Source: Pigmentiphaga sp. H8
GTDB taxonomy: Bacteria; Pseudomonadota; Gammaproteobacteria; Burkholderiales; Burkholderiaceae_B
Direction: 5' to 3'
Assembly (NCBI RefSeq): GCF_003854895.1
Contig: NZ_CP033966.1
Location: forward strand, 620,001 to 684,000
Length of the DNA stretch: 64,000 nucleotides
Part shown: one piece after another, positions 1 through 8,609 of the stretch
How the letters are laid out: every line of letters begins with the position of its first letter
Position numbering within the stretch: position 1 is the first letter of the stretch
The notes under the pieces: model-generated
Seen by the model: only the letters and a program-made list of their open reading frames with translations
Told to the model about the DNA's origin: nothing
The model's database searches: none
Program-made: the position numbers and the translations under genes

Positions 1-1
1 G

Positions 2-535
2 GGCAACCTGCGCAGCTTCGCCGATGACCATGCCCGCACCGTGGGCCGCATCGTGCTGGACGCCTCGTACAGCCCGATCCGCCGCGTCAGCTACACCGTC
101 GAAAGCGCCCGCGTCGAGCAGCGTACCGACCTGGACAAGCTGGTCCTCGACATCGAGACCAACGGCGTGATCTCGCCCGAGGAAGCCGTGCGCCAGTCGG
201 CCCGCATCCTGATGGACCAGCTGTCGGTGTTCGCCGCGCTGGAAGGCTCGACGGAAACCATCGAAGCGCCCGCCCGTGGCACGCCGCAGATCGACCCGAT
301 CCTGCTGCGCCCGGTCGACGACCTCGAACTGACCGTCCGCTCGGCCAACTGCCTGAAGGCCGAGAACATCTACTACATCGGCGACCTGATCCAGCGTACC
401 GAGAACGAACTGCTGAAGACCCCGAACCTGGGTCGCAAGTCGCTCAACGAGATCAAGGAAGTCCTGGCTGCCCGCGGCCTGACCCTGGGCATGAAGCTCG
501 AGAACTGGCCGCCTCTCGGCCTCGAGCGGCCGTAG
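2..535 (+). CDS. rpoA: RNA polymerase alpha subunit, C-terminal part (start outside window)
   Basis: The last 177 residues of the alpha subunit of RNA polymerase, which nucleates core assembly and contacts promoter UP elements and activators. The reading frame is already open at base 2, so the start lies upstream of the window. Visible are the end of the N-terminal assembly domain, a linker, and the alpha-CTD with its helix-hairpin-helix core (LLKTPNLGRKSLNEIKEVL) and the closing LENWPP block. The protein ends in LGLERP. A structured repeat starts two bases after the stop, separating the gene from its usual operon partner rplQ by 208 bases. Confidence 0.98.
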   Translation, partial: GNLRSFADDHARTVGRIVLDASYSPIRRVSYTVESARVEQRTDLDKLVLDIETNGVISPEEAVRQSARILMDQLSVFAALEGSTETIEAPARGTPQIDPILLRPVDDLELTVRSANCLKAENIYYIGDLIQRTENELLKTPNLGRKSLNEIKEVLAARGLTLGMKLENWPPLGLERP

Positions 536-536
536 A

Positions 537-615
537 GGGCCCCCCCTACGCCCTACGGGCGCCCCCCAGGGGGCGGCACTGGCGGACCGGCGGAGCCGGA
601 TCCGCTGTGCCCTGG
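537..615 (+). repeat. Structured dispersed intergenic repeat, copy 1
   Basis: A run of about 79 bases containing three consecutive inverted repeats: CGCCC-TAC-GGGCG, CCCCC-CA-GGGGG, and a longer stem around GGACCGGC-GGA-GCCGG. The same arrangement recurs at 21591, 27171 and, inverted, at 39701. Like the other copies it sits directly behind a stop codon. It is too long and complex for a simple terminator and has no U-tract. I know of no name for this family. Confidence 0.85.
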
Positions 616-743
616 GTAGCGGAGCTTGTTTCGTTACGTAGTTGTAGTACCAACAATTTTTCCACCGGCCCGCGGCGCTTTGCCGATAGAAGAGCTGGAA
701 ACCTCGCGGCACAGCCGCTCTTAGATTCATAAAGGAAGTCATC

Positions 744-1133
744 ATGCGTCACCGTCACGGTCTCCGTAAACTGAACCGCACCAGCAGCCATCGTCTGGCC
801 ATGTTCCGCAACATGGCTGTCTCGCTGCTCACGCACGAAGCCATCAAGACCACCCTGCCCAAGGCCAAGGAACTGCGCCGCATCGTCGAGCCGCTGATCA
901 CCCTGGGCAAGGAGCCGACCCTGGCCAACAAGCGCCTGGCGTTCGCCCGCCTGCGCGATCGCGACCTGGTCGTCAAGCTGTTCGCCGAAATCGGCCCCCG
1001 CTTCAAGGAGCGCAACGGTGGTTACACCCGCATCCTGAAGATGGGTTTCCGCCAAGGCGACAACGCTCCCATGGCCTACATGGAGCTGGTCGACCGCGCG
1101 CCGGAAGCCGAAGAGGCCGCCGACGCCGAGTAA
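744..1133 (+). CDS. rplQ: 50S ribosomal protein L17
   Basis: A 129-residue L17, a component of the large ribosomal subunit near the peptide exit tunnel. The N-terminus MRHRHGLRKLNRTSSHR and the LLTHEAIKTTLPKAKELR block are diagnostic, and the length fits the family. AAGGAAG at 732-738 gives a well-spaced ribosome binding site for the ATG at 744. In most proteobacteria rplQ follows rpoA within a few dozen bases. Here a structured repeat and roughly 130 further bases intervene, although both genes still appear to end at the terminator at 1181. Confidence 0.98.
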   Translation: MRHRHGLRKLNRTSSHRLAMFRNMAVSLLTHEAIKTTLPKAKELRRIVEPLITLGKEPTLANKRLAFARLRDRDLVVKLFAEIGPRFKERNGGYTRILKMGFRQGDNAPMAYMELVDRAPEAEEAADAE

Positions 1134-1180
1134 GCAAGGCGGGGCCGGGCTGGCGCCCGGTCCGATGTCTGGTTGAATGA

Positions 1181-1210
1181 AAACTGCGAGCTTGTCTCGC
1201 AGTTTTTTTT
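1181..1210 (+). terminator. Rho-independent terminator after rplQ
   Basis: A perfect 10-bp stem (AAACTGCGAG / CTCGCAGTTT) with a 5-base loop is followed by a run of T. It lies 48 bases behind the rplQ stop and ends the ribosomal protein/alpha operon. Confidence 0.92.
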
Positions 1211-1282
1211 GCCCGAGGCGAGATCGATGGAGCCCGGCGCACGGCGTTACCATCCGGTCACTCGCACCAGCGGAATGCCTAA

Positions 1283-2212
1283 ATGAAATTCAACCAACTG
1301 CGCGACTTCGTCGCCGTGGCGCGCGCCGGCAGTATCCACCAGGCGGCAAGGGACCTCGGGCTGAGCCAGCCCGCGCTGACCAAGAGCGTCAGGCAGCTGG
1401 AAAAAGAGCTGGGAACGCCTCTTTTCCAGCGGACCGCCCAGGGCGCCGTCCTGAACGAGATGGGCAGGCGTTTCCTGCGACGCGCGGAAGTCGCCGCCAA
1501 TGAGCTGAGCCGCGGCCAGGACGAAGTGTCCCAGCTGCTGGGCAGCCAGGGCGGACGCGTGGCGCTGGCGCTGTCGGCGACGCCGTCTCTCCTGTTCCTG
1601 CCCAATGCCCTGAAGGTGTTCCGTCGAAGCTACCCCCATGCCGAGGTGCGCATCGTCGAGGGCCTGCTTCCGGTCATGCTGCCCGAATTGCGCGACAGCC
1701 AGCTGGATTTCGTGCTTGCGCCGGAGCCCGCGAAATCGCTCGGCAGCGAGTTCGCGGTATCGCCGATGTTCGGACACCGGCGCGCGGTGGTCTGCCGCAA
1801 GGGGCATCCGCTGGGCGGCGCGCGCTCGCTGGCCGAGCTGGTCGACGCGGACTGGGTCCTGACCGGCGCCGCCGGGCCGCGCTCGTCGGAGTTGGACGAT
1901 GTGTTCCGCTCGCGGGAACTGCCGGTTCCCCGCGCCGACATACAGTGCGAATCACTGATGGCGCTGGTAAGCCTCCTGGCCAATACCGACCTGATCGCGC
2001 TGTTGCCGGAGCCCTGGCTGGTGGCCAACGTGACCGCCGAACTCTTGATGAAGCTGGACCTGGACGATGAAATCGGCGCGCCCGCCATCTGTCTCATCCA
2101 GCGCAAGGACTTGCCGCTGACTCCCGCGGCCGAAGCGTTTTCGAACGCCCTGCATCGGGAAGCCGAGTACCTGGCCACGCGTCTTGCCGACGGCTTCGGT
2201 TCTCGGGGATAA
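1283..2212 (+). CDS. LysR-family transcriptional regulator
   Basis: A 309-residue LysR-type regulator. The N-terminal winged helix-turn-helix covers about residues 3-62 (QAARDLGLSQPALTKSVRQL) and a periplasmic-binding-protein-like effector domain follows from about residue 90. It is transcribed in the same direction as, and just ahead of, a Bug receptor and four catabolic enzymes, so it may be the first gene of that unit or control it. The effector cannot be read from the sequence, but an aromatic intermediate is likely from the neighbours. The ATG start gives a standard LysR N-terminus. Confidence 0.92.
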   Translation: MKFNQLRDFVAVARAGSIHQAARDLGLSQPALTKSVRQLEKELGTPLFQRTAQGAVLNEMGRRFLRRAEVAANELSRGQDEVSQLLGSQGGRVALALSATPSLLFLPNALKVFRRSYPHAEVRIVEGLLPVMLPELRDSQLDFVLAPEPAKSLGSEFAVSPMFGHRRAVVCRKGHPLGGARSLAELVDADWVLTGAAGPRSSELDDVFRSRELPVPRADIQCESLMALVSLLANTDLIALLPEPWLVANVTAELLMKLDLDDEIGAPAICLIQRKDLPLTPAAEAFSNALHREAEYLATRLADGFGSRG

Positions 2213-2326
2213 CCGCCAGGAATCCCTCCGACAATACTGCCATCTGTTGCAGGGCGGTGTGCTCCTCTAGATTCCTGTCTGCGCCCAGGCATTGTCCTGG
2301 CCAGACCAAGAATGAGGAGACGAATC

Positions 2327-3286
2327 GTGAAATCGGCCTGGATCGCCTTGTGCCTTGCGGCCTTGGCTCAACCCGTGCAAGCGGAGGAGTGGCCGGGCGG
2401 CCCGATCCGCGTCATCGTGAACGCCGCGCCCGGTGGCGTCGCCGATCGCGCGATGCGGGTCATGGCGCCGCACATGGGCGAAAAACTCGGCGCGCAGATC
2501 GTCGTCGAGAACCGGCCCGGCGGCGAAGGATATATCGGCCAGCAAGAAGTTGCCCGCGCCCGTCCGGATGGCCACACTTTCCTGCTGTCGGCGGGCAGCA
2601 TGGTCATCATCACGCCGCAGCTCGTCCCCCTGCCTGACTTCGATCCGCGCAAGGCCCTGGTGCCGGTGGCGCCGGCCGTGGCCATTCCGATGAACCTGCT
2701 GGTTCATCCCTCGGTGCCGGTGGAGACGGCCGCCGATTTCATCAACTATGCCAAGGCCCATCCCGGCAAGCTTGCCTATGGCTCCGCCGGCTCCGGCACG
2801 GCCTTGCACATCGCCGCGGAAACATTCAGCCATGAAGCCGGCATCAGGATGACGCACGTGCCGTACAAGGGCGCGGGCGACGCGCTGAAGGATTTCCTGG
2901 GCGGTCACGTCGATGTCCTGTTCGACCCGGGCCTGGCCACGCAGTACATCAAGACCAAACGGGTCAAGCTGCTCGCCGTCGCGGGGGCCTCGCGCAATCC
3001 GCAATTCCCGGACACGCCCGCGATGGAGGAGATCGGCGTCAAGGGCGTGGACGGTGGGCCTTATTTCGGAATCTTCGCTCCCAGGGGCACGAAGCCCCAG
3101 ACCGTGCGGCGCGTGAACGAGGCGATCACCGCCGTGCTCGAACGCCCCGAACTGCGGCAGCAGTTGGTGAACATGAGCCTCGACGTCGCCCCGCCCATGA
3201 GCGCGGAACAGTTCGAGGCCTATCTGCGCAACGAGAACACCCGCTACGAGCGGCTGCTGCCCAAACTGGGCATACGCGGACAGTGA
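2327..3286 (+). CDS. Bug/TctC-family periplasmic solute-binding protein
   Basis: A periplasmic receptor of the Bug (tripartite tricarboxylate receptor) family, which binds carboxylates and aromatic acids. I chose GTG 2327 over ATG 2312 because AGGAGA at 2315-2320 is spaced correctly only for the GTG. It gives a clean signal peptide ending PVQA before EEWPGG. Family landmarks are VIVNAAPGGVADR, ENRPGGEGYIG and THVPYKGAGDALKDF. No TctA/TctB membrane proteins are encoded nearby, as is common for Bug proteins. It heads a putative aromatic catabolic operon and probably delivers or senses the substrate. Confidence 0.92.
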   Translation: MKSAWIALCLAALAQPVQAEEWPGGPIRVIVNAAPGGVADRAMRVMAPHMGEKLGAQIVVENRPGGEGYIGQQEVARARPDGHTFLLSAGSMVIITPQLVPLPDFDPRKALVPVAPAVAIPMNLLVHPSVPVETAADFINYAKAHPGKLAYGSAGSGTALHIAAETFSHEAGIRMTHVPYKGAGDALKDFLGGHVDVLFDPGLATQYIKTKRVKLLAVAGASRNPQFPDTPAMEEIGVKGVDGGPYFGIFAPRGTKPQTVRRVNEAITAVLERPELRQQLVNMSLDVAPPMSAEQFEAYLRNENTRYERLLPKLGIRGQ

Positions 3287-3342
3287 GCGGCGGGACCCCA
3301 TTGCCGCGTCCCCTCATCGATGAACGACGAATACCAGCAACC

Positions 3343-4254
3343 ATGACATCCACCCTGATCGAAGGCCTGCGCAGCATCTCGCTCGACGTGCCGGACCTGG
3401 CCAAGGCGGAAGCCTTCTATACGAAGGTCTGGCGCCTGAGCGTGGCCGAGCGCGGCAATGGTGCCCTGTACTTGCGCGGCACGGGCCAGGACGCCTATCT
3501 ATTGGCGCTGCATGCCGGCCGGCATGATGCCGGCATGCGGCACGTGACGCTCCGGGCCCGCAGCGCAGCGGCCCTCGAGGCCATCGCGGCGGCCGCGGGC
3601 AAGGCCGGCGGCGCCATCGTCCAGCCGCCAAGGTCCCTGGACGACCCGGCGGGAGGCGTGGGGCTGACCATCCGCGATCCCCATGGGCGCCGATTCCAGA
3701 TCGTCCACGGCGACGCCCGGCACGCGGGCGATGCGCCGCAAGACGGACCCATGCGGCTTGCCCATGTAGTGCTGAACAGCAGTGCGCCGGACGCCACGCG
3801 CCAGTTTCTCGAACAGGTGCTCGATTTCCGCCTGATCGACCTGACGGCGGCGATCGCGTTCATGAACTGCAACCGCGATCACCACACCATCGGGGTCGGC
3901 CTGTCCGACAACGACGCGCTGAACCACGTCGCGTTCTTCATGCCCGACGGCGATACGCTGATGCGCGGTGGCGGTCGGCTGAAAGACGCGGGCTATCCCA
4001 TCCAGTGGGGGCCAGGCAGGCATGGCCCCGGAAACAACCTCTTCAACTACTTCATCGACCCCTTCGGCGTCGTCATCGAGTACACGGCCGAAGTCCAGCA
4101 AGTCGATAACTCCTATCTGCCGCGCGGCCCCGAAGCATGGAAATGGCCGCCGGGCCGTATTGACCAATGGGGTTTGTCGGACCCGCCCACGCAGGCCTTG
4201 AAGGCGGCGCAGAAGCGCATCCATTTCCTACCTTTCCCAGCGACCTTCGAATAG
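3343..4254 (+). CDS. VOC-superfamily extradiol ring-cleavage dioxygenase
   Basis: A 303-residue type I extradiol dioxygenase homologue (catechol 2,3-dioxygenase/BphC-like) of two vicinal-oxygen-chelate modules. The iron-binding triad is complete in the C-terminal module: H141 (LAHVVLNS), H195 (LNHVAFF) and E246 (GVVIEYTAE). It would open a catechol-type ring next to the two hydroxyls. The ATG at 3343 was preferred over an upstream GTG at 3283 that overlaps the Bug gene. The next gene, a flavin hydroxylase, starts 5 bases after its stop, so the two are surely co-transcribed. The exact catechol substrate is unknown. Confidence 0.85.
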   Translation: MTSTLIEGLRSISLDVPDLAKAEAFYTKVWRLSVAERGNGALYLRGTGQDAYLLALHAGRHDAGMRHVTLRARSAAALEAIAAAAGKAGGAIVQPPRSLDDPAGGVGLTIRDPHGRRFQIVHGDARHAGDAPQDGPMRLAHVVLNSSAPDATRQFLEQVLDFRLIDLTAAIAFMNCNRDHHTIGVGLSDNDALNHVAFFMPDGDTLMRGGGRLKDAGYPIQWGPGRHGPGNNLFNYFIDPFGVVIEYTAEVQQVDNSYLPRGPEAWKWPPGRIDQWGLSDPPTQALKAAQKRIHFLPFPATFE

Positions 4255-4259
4255 CGGCA

Positions 4260-5816
4260 ATGAACGATTCAACGATGTACGACGTGGCGATTGTCGGATA
4301 CGGCCCCTCGGGCGTCGTGGCGGCGGCCTTGCTCGGGCAATCTGGGCTGCGCGTCCATGTGTGCGACCGGCTCGACGGGGTGTACGAGATTCCGCGCGCG
4401 GTCGCCCTGGACCACGAGATCATGCGGGTGTTCCAGCAGATCGGCGTCGCCCGGGCGGTCGAGCCCTTCATGGAGCCCTTCACTGACTCCGAGTACCTGG
4501 GCGTGGATGGCCGATTGATCCGGCGCATGACTATGATCGCCCCGCCTTATCCGCAAGGGTATACGCCCTCGGTCGTCTTCACCCAGCCGGAAGTCGAGCG
4601 GGTCCTGCGCTCACGGGTGGCGCAATTGTCCAATGTCGAGGTGGACCTCGGCGCCGAAATGCGCCGCATCTCGCAGGGCGCGGATGCTGTGGAGCTCGAG
4701 CTCGAGACCCGGGGCGGCGGGAAGAAACGGATAGTGGCGAGGTACGCGATCGCATGCGACGGCGGCAGCAGTTCCGTGCGCGCACAGCTGGGGATGCCGC
4801 TCGAAGACCTCGACTTCGACGAACCCTGGCTGGTGGTCGATGTCCTCGTCAACGAGCAGGGTATGCGCAAGCTGCCCAAGGTAAGCGTGCAGTATTGCGA
4901 ACCCGAACGGCCCTGCACGCTCGTCCTGGGCCCCGGGAACCACCGGCGCTTCGAGATTTCCCTGTTGACGGGCGAGGATCCGCAGCAGGCCGCCACCACG
5001 GAGGCGACCTGGCGCCTGTTGTCCCGCTGGTTGGGGCCGGAGGACGGCGAACTCTGGCGCCAGTCCAGCTATCGGTTCCATGCCCTGGTTGCCGCCGAAT
5101 GGCGCCGGTCGCGGGTCTTTCTCGCGGGCGACGCCGCCCACATGCAGCCGCCCTTCCTGGGACAGGGCATGTGCCAGGGCATCCGCGACGTGGCCAACCT
5201 GAGCTGGAAGCTGGCCGCCGTGTTGAACGGCGACGTCACGGGCCGCGCGGGCGACGCGCTGCTGGACAGCTACGGCCTGGAGCGCGGGGCGCACGTCCGT
5301 GAACTGACGAGCCGCATCAAGAGTTTCGGCGCCGTGATCTGCGAGCGGGACATCGACAAGGCGCGCGCCCGCGACGCTCGAATGCGGACCGAGGGCAACG
5401 GGGCGGTCAGGGATACACCCAGGCAGGACATCCTGCCACGCCTGGAGCGCGGGCTCCTGTCCGCGTGGCCGCATCCTTGCCGCGGCAGGCTGTTTCCGCA
5501 GCCACGGGTCAGGTCGGGGGCCGGCACGCTCCTGCTGGATCAGCTGACAGGCAACGGCTGGCGCCTGATGCTGGCGCATCGGTCGCTCGCGCCCCGTGAC
5601 GCGGGCGGGGTGCAACTGCGCGCCCGCGTCGTGGCGTTCGACGACATGGAAGAGGCCGACGGCGTCGTCGCGGCGTGGTTCATGGAAAGCCAGTGCGTCG
5701 CGGCCTTGGTCAGGCCCGACAACTACATCTATGGCGTGGCCCGGTCCGCCGACGAGGTCGACGAACTGCTGAATGAAGCCGCCGCCGCGCTGGACCGCCA
5801 CGCGGTCGCCGCGTGA
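4260..5816 (+). CDS. FAD-dependent aromatic hydroxylase (MhpA-like)
   Basis: A 518-residue class A flavoprotein monooxygenase, resembling 3-(3-hydroxyphenyl)propionate hydroxylase MhpA. It uses NAD(P)H and O2 to hydroxylate a phenolic ring. Landmarks are the FAD Rossmann motif GYGPSG (residues 13-18), the DG motif CDGGSSSVR (about 165) and the GD motif GDAAHMQPPFLGQGM (about 290). A thioredoxin-like C-terminal region follows. ATG 4260 lies 5 bases behind the dioxygenase stop and keeps the FAD motif near the N-terminus. Together with that dioxygenase it would make and then cleave a catechol. Confidence 0.88.
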   Translation: MNDSTMYDVAIVGYGPSGVVAAALLGQSGLRVHVCDRLDGVYEIPRAVALDHEIMRVFQQIGVARAVEPFMEPFTDSEYLGVDGRLIRRMTMIAPPYPQGYTPSVVFTQPEVERVLRSRVAQLSNVEVDLGAEMRRISQGADAVELELETRGGGKKRIVARYAIACDGGSSSVRAQLGMPLEDLDFDEPWLVVDVLVNEQGMRKLPKVSVQYCEPERPCTLVLGPGNHRRFEISLLTGEDPQQAATTEATWRLLSRWLGPEDGELWRQSSYRFHALVAAEWRRSRVFLAGDAAHMQPPFLGQGMCQGIRDVANLSWKLAAVLNGDVTGRAGDALLDSYGLERGAHVRELTSRIKSFGAVICERDIDKARARDARMRTEGNGAVRDTPRQDILPRLERGLLSAWPHPCRGRLFPQPRVRSGAGTLLLDQLTGNGWRLMLAHRSLAPRDAGGVQLRARVVAFDDMEEADGVVAAWFMESQCVAALVRPDNYIYGVARSADEVDELLNEAAAALDRHAVAA

Positions 5817-5865
5817 ATCCCCATCGCCGAGGGGCCTGAATACTTTGCACATCCGAGGAATCATC

Positions 5866-6753
5866 GTGAACGACGAAACAAGCTATCGCAGCATCTGGTC
5901 CCACCTGGCGACGGTCGAGCACAGGCAGGCGTGGGTGACCACCGGCGACTTCGACACCCGCTACGTCGAAACCGGCAAGCGGGGCAATCCGCCCCTGATC
6001 ATGATCCATGGCACGGGTGGATCCTGGGAGGCATTCTGCGCGAACATCGGCCCGCTGTCCGAGCATTTCAATTGCTTCGCGCTGGACATGGTGGGCTGCG
6101 GCTATACGGGCAAGCCGGACCGGCCCTACGAGATCGCCGAGCACGTCGCCCAGATCGTCCGCTTCATGGACGCGCTGGAACTGAAGACCGCCTCGCTCGT
6201 GGGCATCTCCATGGGAAGCTGGACGGCAAGCCGTTTTGCGCTGGCCCATCCCGAACGCACGGAAAGGCTGGTCATTCTTTCCGCGTTCGGCCTGTCCGAT
6301 GATCAGGAGGAGATCGGCGCGATCCTGACCCGGCGCGGCAAAGCCTTCGACGCCCCCACCTGGGCCAGCGTCAAGGATGTTTTCGACAAATTGATCCTGG
6401 ATGAGGCGAACCGGATCGACGACCTGATCGGCCTGCGGCTCCAGACCTATTCCCAGCCTGCCATGAAGGCGGCGGGCGAGAACATTCTGGCCGTTTTCAA
6501 GCCGGAGCCCCTGGCCCGCAACCTGGTCACGCCGGATGAGTGGCGGCGGATCGAAGTTCCCACGCTGATCGTGGTCGCCGTCGACGATCGGCCGCTGTAC
6601 GTGAAGACGGCGCGTACCCTGGCCGGATATATTCCCGGTGCCACCGCCGTCGAGGTGAGCGGAGTCGGACATTGGCCCCAGTTCGAGGCGCCGGAGAAGA
6701 TCAATGGACTCGTGAGCGGGTTTCTGCGCGGGCAGGCGCGCACGGGCAGGTAG
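5866..6753 (+). CDS. Alpha/beta hydrolase (meta-cleavage product hydrolase-like)
   Basis: A 295-residue alpha/beta-fold hydrolase similar to MhpC/BphD/DmpD, which split the C-C bond of the ring-opened product. The oxyanion-hole HGTGG, nucleophile S115 in GISMGS, acid D240 (VAVDD) and H269 (GVGHWPQ) form a complete triad. The GTG start at 5866 has GAGGA 7 bases upstream; an in-frame start further up would overlap the hydroxylase gene. Its position after a hydroxylase and an extradiol dioxygenase fits the third step of a meta-cleavage route. Confidence 0.85.
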   Translation: MNDETSYRSIWSHLATVEHRQAWVTTGDFDTRYVETGKRGNPPLIMIHGTGGSWEAFCANIGPLSEHFNCFALDMVGCGYTGKPDRPYEIAEHVAQIVRFMDALELKTASLVGISMGSWTASRFALAHPERTERLVILSAFGLSDDQEEIGAILTRRGKAFDAPTWASVKDVFDKLILDEANRIDDLIGLRLQTYSQPAMKAAGENILAVFKPEPLARNLVTPDEWRRIEVPTLIVVAVDDRPLYVKTARTLAGYIPGATAVEVSGVGHWPQFEAPEKINGLVSGFLRGQARTGR

Positions 6754-6816
6754 AAGGGCAGCCCGGATCTGGTGTATGTTGTCCGCACTCGCGGACCTTA
6801 CCGAAAAGGGCATGCC

Positions 6817-7704
6817 ATGGCTCGTCTGACTGCGCAGGACTTCGACCCTCGACTGCTGGAACTGTACGACTACTACGTCCATGGCAGGATCTCCCGGCGG
6901 GAGTTCCTGGACCGGGCGGCCAGGTACGCGGTGGGCGGGCTGACCGCCGCCGGGCTGCTGGCTTCGCTCAGCCCGGATTATGCGTTGGCCGAGCAGGTGT
7001 CCTTCACCGATCCGGACATCGTCGCCGAATACGTCGGCTATCCGTCACCCAAGGGCCACGGCACGGTGCGCGGCTACCTGGTGCGGCCGGCGAAGGCCGC
7101 GGGCAAGGTGCCGGGCGTGGTCGTGGTGCACGAGAACCGTGGCCTGAACCCCTATATCGAGGACGTCGCGCGCCGGCTGGCCAAGGCGGGCTTCCTGGCG
7201 CTGGCGCCCGACGGCCTGAGTTCGGTGGGCGGGTATCCGGGCAATGACGACAAGGGGCGTGACTTGCAGCGGCAGGTCGATCCGGCCAAGCTCATGAACG
7301 ATTTCTTCGCCGCGGTCGAGTTCCTGATGCAGGGCGACAGGACGACCGGCAAGGTGGGGATCACCGGCTTTTGCTACGGAGGCGGCGTGGCCAATGCCGC
7401 CGCCGTGGCGTATCCCGAACTGGCCGCGGCCGTGCCCTTCTACGGCAGGCAGGCGAGCGCGGCGGACGTGCCGCGCATCAAGGCGCCGCTGCTGCTGCAC
7501 TACGCCGAGAACGACAAGGGCATCAACGACGGCTGGCCGGCCTACGAGGCGGCCCTGAAGGCGGCAGGCAAGACCTACGAAGCCCACGTCTATCCGGGCA
7601 CGAACCACGGCTTCCACAACGATTCCACGCCGCGCTACGACGAGGCGGCGGCCAGGCTGGCCTGGGACAGGACGATCGCCTGGTTCAAGCGCTACCTGGC
7701 CTAG
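6817..7704 (+). CDS. Dienelactone hydrolase-family protein with Tat signal
   Basis: A 295-residue dienelactone hydrolase homologue, an alpha/beta fold with a Cys nucleophile (C186 in GFCYGGG) and His near 267 in NHGFHND. The N-terminus carries a twin-arginine motif SRREFL (R27, R28), a hydrophobic stretch and a probable cleavage site after ALA, suggesting export folded to the periplasm, unlike cytoplasmic ClcD. The 63-base gap to the hydrolase contains a good ribosome site (AAAAGGG). It may belong to the operon or be separate. The substrate is unknown; lactones or esters are plausible. Confidence 0.85.
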   Translation: MARLTAQDFDPRLLELYDYYVHGRISRREFLDRAARYAVGGLTAAGLLASLSPDYALAEQVSFTDPDIVAEYVGYPSPKGHGTVRGYLVRPAKAAGKVPGVVVVHENRGLNPYIEDVARRLAKAGFLALAPDGLSSVGGYPGNDDKGRDLQRQVDPAKLMNDFFAAVEFLMQGDRTTGKVGITGFCYGGGVANAAAVAYPELAAAVPFYGRQASAADVPRIKAPLLLHYAENDKGINDGWPAYEAALKAAGKTYEAHVYPGTNHGFHNDSTPRYDEAAARLAWDRTIAWFKRYLA

Positions 7705-7735
7705 CCGCCGGGACTGGCTCGGTGGTCGCCAGGCC

Positions 7736-8590
7736 TCAGGCCTCGTCGATCACCGGGTTGCGCAGCACACCCACGCCTTCCACCTCGATCTCGCACACGT
7801 CGCCGGGCTTGAGCCACACCGGCGGCTTGCGCGCCAGGCCCACGCCCGACGGGGTGCCGGTGATGATCATGTCGCCCGGTTGCAGCGCCATGCCGTCCGA
7901 GCAGGCGGCCACCAGGGTGGCGACGTCGAAGATCATGTCGCGGGTGTTGGCGTCCTGCATGACCTGGCCGTTCAGGCGGCACTGGATCTGCAGGCCGGCG
8001 GCGCCGGGGGGCAGTTCGTCGGCGGTGACGAATTCCGGGCCGAAGCCGCCGCTGCGGTCGAAGTTCTTGCCCCACAGCCACTGGTTGGAGCGGAACTGGT
8101 AGTCGCGGATCGAGCCTTCGTTGAACAGCGAATAACCCGCCACGTGCTCGAGCGCGCGCTCCTTGGGAATGTAGCGGCCGCCCTTGCCGATCACCGCGAC
8201 CAGTTCGGCCTCGTAGTCGAACTGCACCGAGACGCGGGGGCGTTCGATGGCGACGCCGTGGGCTACCCAGGACGAGGGGAAGCGCTGGAACAGCACCGGA
8301 TGCGCGGGCGGCGCGAAATTGCTTTCGGCGGCGTGGTCCACGTAGTTCAGGCCGATGGCGAAGGCCTTGGCGGGCTGCTGCAGCGGCGGCAGCAGGGCGA
8401 GGCCGGCCAGGGCCAGGCGTTCGCCCGGAGCGTGGGCGGCCGTGCGGGCGGCATCCAGGCCGCCGGGGTCGCGCAGCAGTTCGTCCAGCGTGGCGGGCAG
8501 GCCGCGCGCGGTCAGGTCGACCACGTCGTTGCCGATGCGGGCGCCCAGCGTGGGCGCTCCGGCCTGGTTCTTGAAGGCGATCAGTCTCAT
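7736..8590 (-). CDS. Fumarylacetoacetate hydrolase-family protein
   Basis: A 284-residue FAH-family enzyme (HpcE/MhpD/acylpyruvase type). The metal-binding core is present: GLNYVDHAAE, then FDYEAELVAVIG, and later GTPSGVGLARKP. Such enzymes hydrolyse, hydrate or decarboxylate ring-cleavage products. It is the last gene of a six-gene minus-strand unit; the extradiol dioxygenase ends 19 bases upstream. It faces the dienelactone hydrolase gene tail to tail with 31 bases between, and no obvious terminator hairpin separates them. Confidence 0.88.
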   Translation of the reverse strand: MRLIAFKNQAGAPTLGARIGNDVVDLTARGLPATLDELLRDPGGLDAARTAAHAPGERLALAGLALLPPLQQPAKAFAIGLNYVDHAAESNFAPPAHPVLFQRFPSSWVAHGVAIERPRVSVQFDYEAELVAVIGKGGRYIPKERALEHVAGYSLFNEGSIRDYQFRSNQWLWGKNFDRSGGFGPEFVTADELPPGAAGLQIQCRLNGQVMQDANTRDMIFDVATLVAACSDGMALQPGDMIITGTPSGVGLARKPPVWLKPGDVCEIEVEGVGVLRNPVIDEA

Positions 8591-8609
8591 GGTTTGCCTC
8601 GTTGCCCCG

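Noticed and set aside
3283..3342. Upstream GTG start of the extradiol dioxygenase gene at 3283
   Set aside because: It overlaps the Bug stop and would add 20 residues not expected of the family; ATG 3343 fits better.
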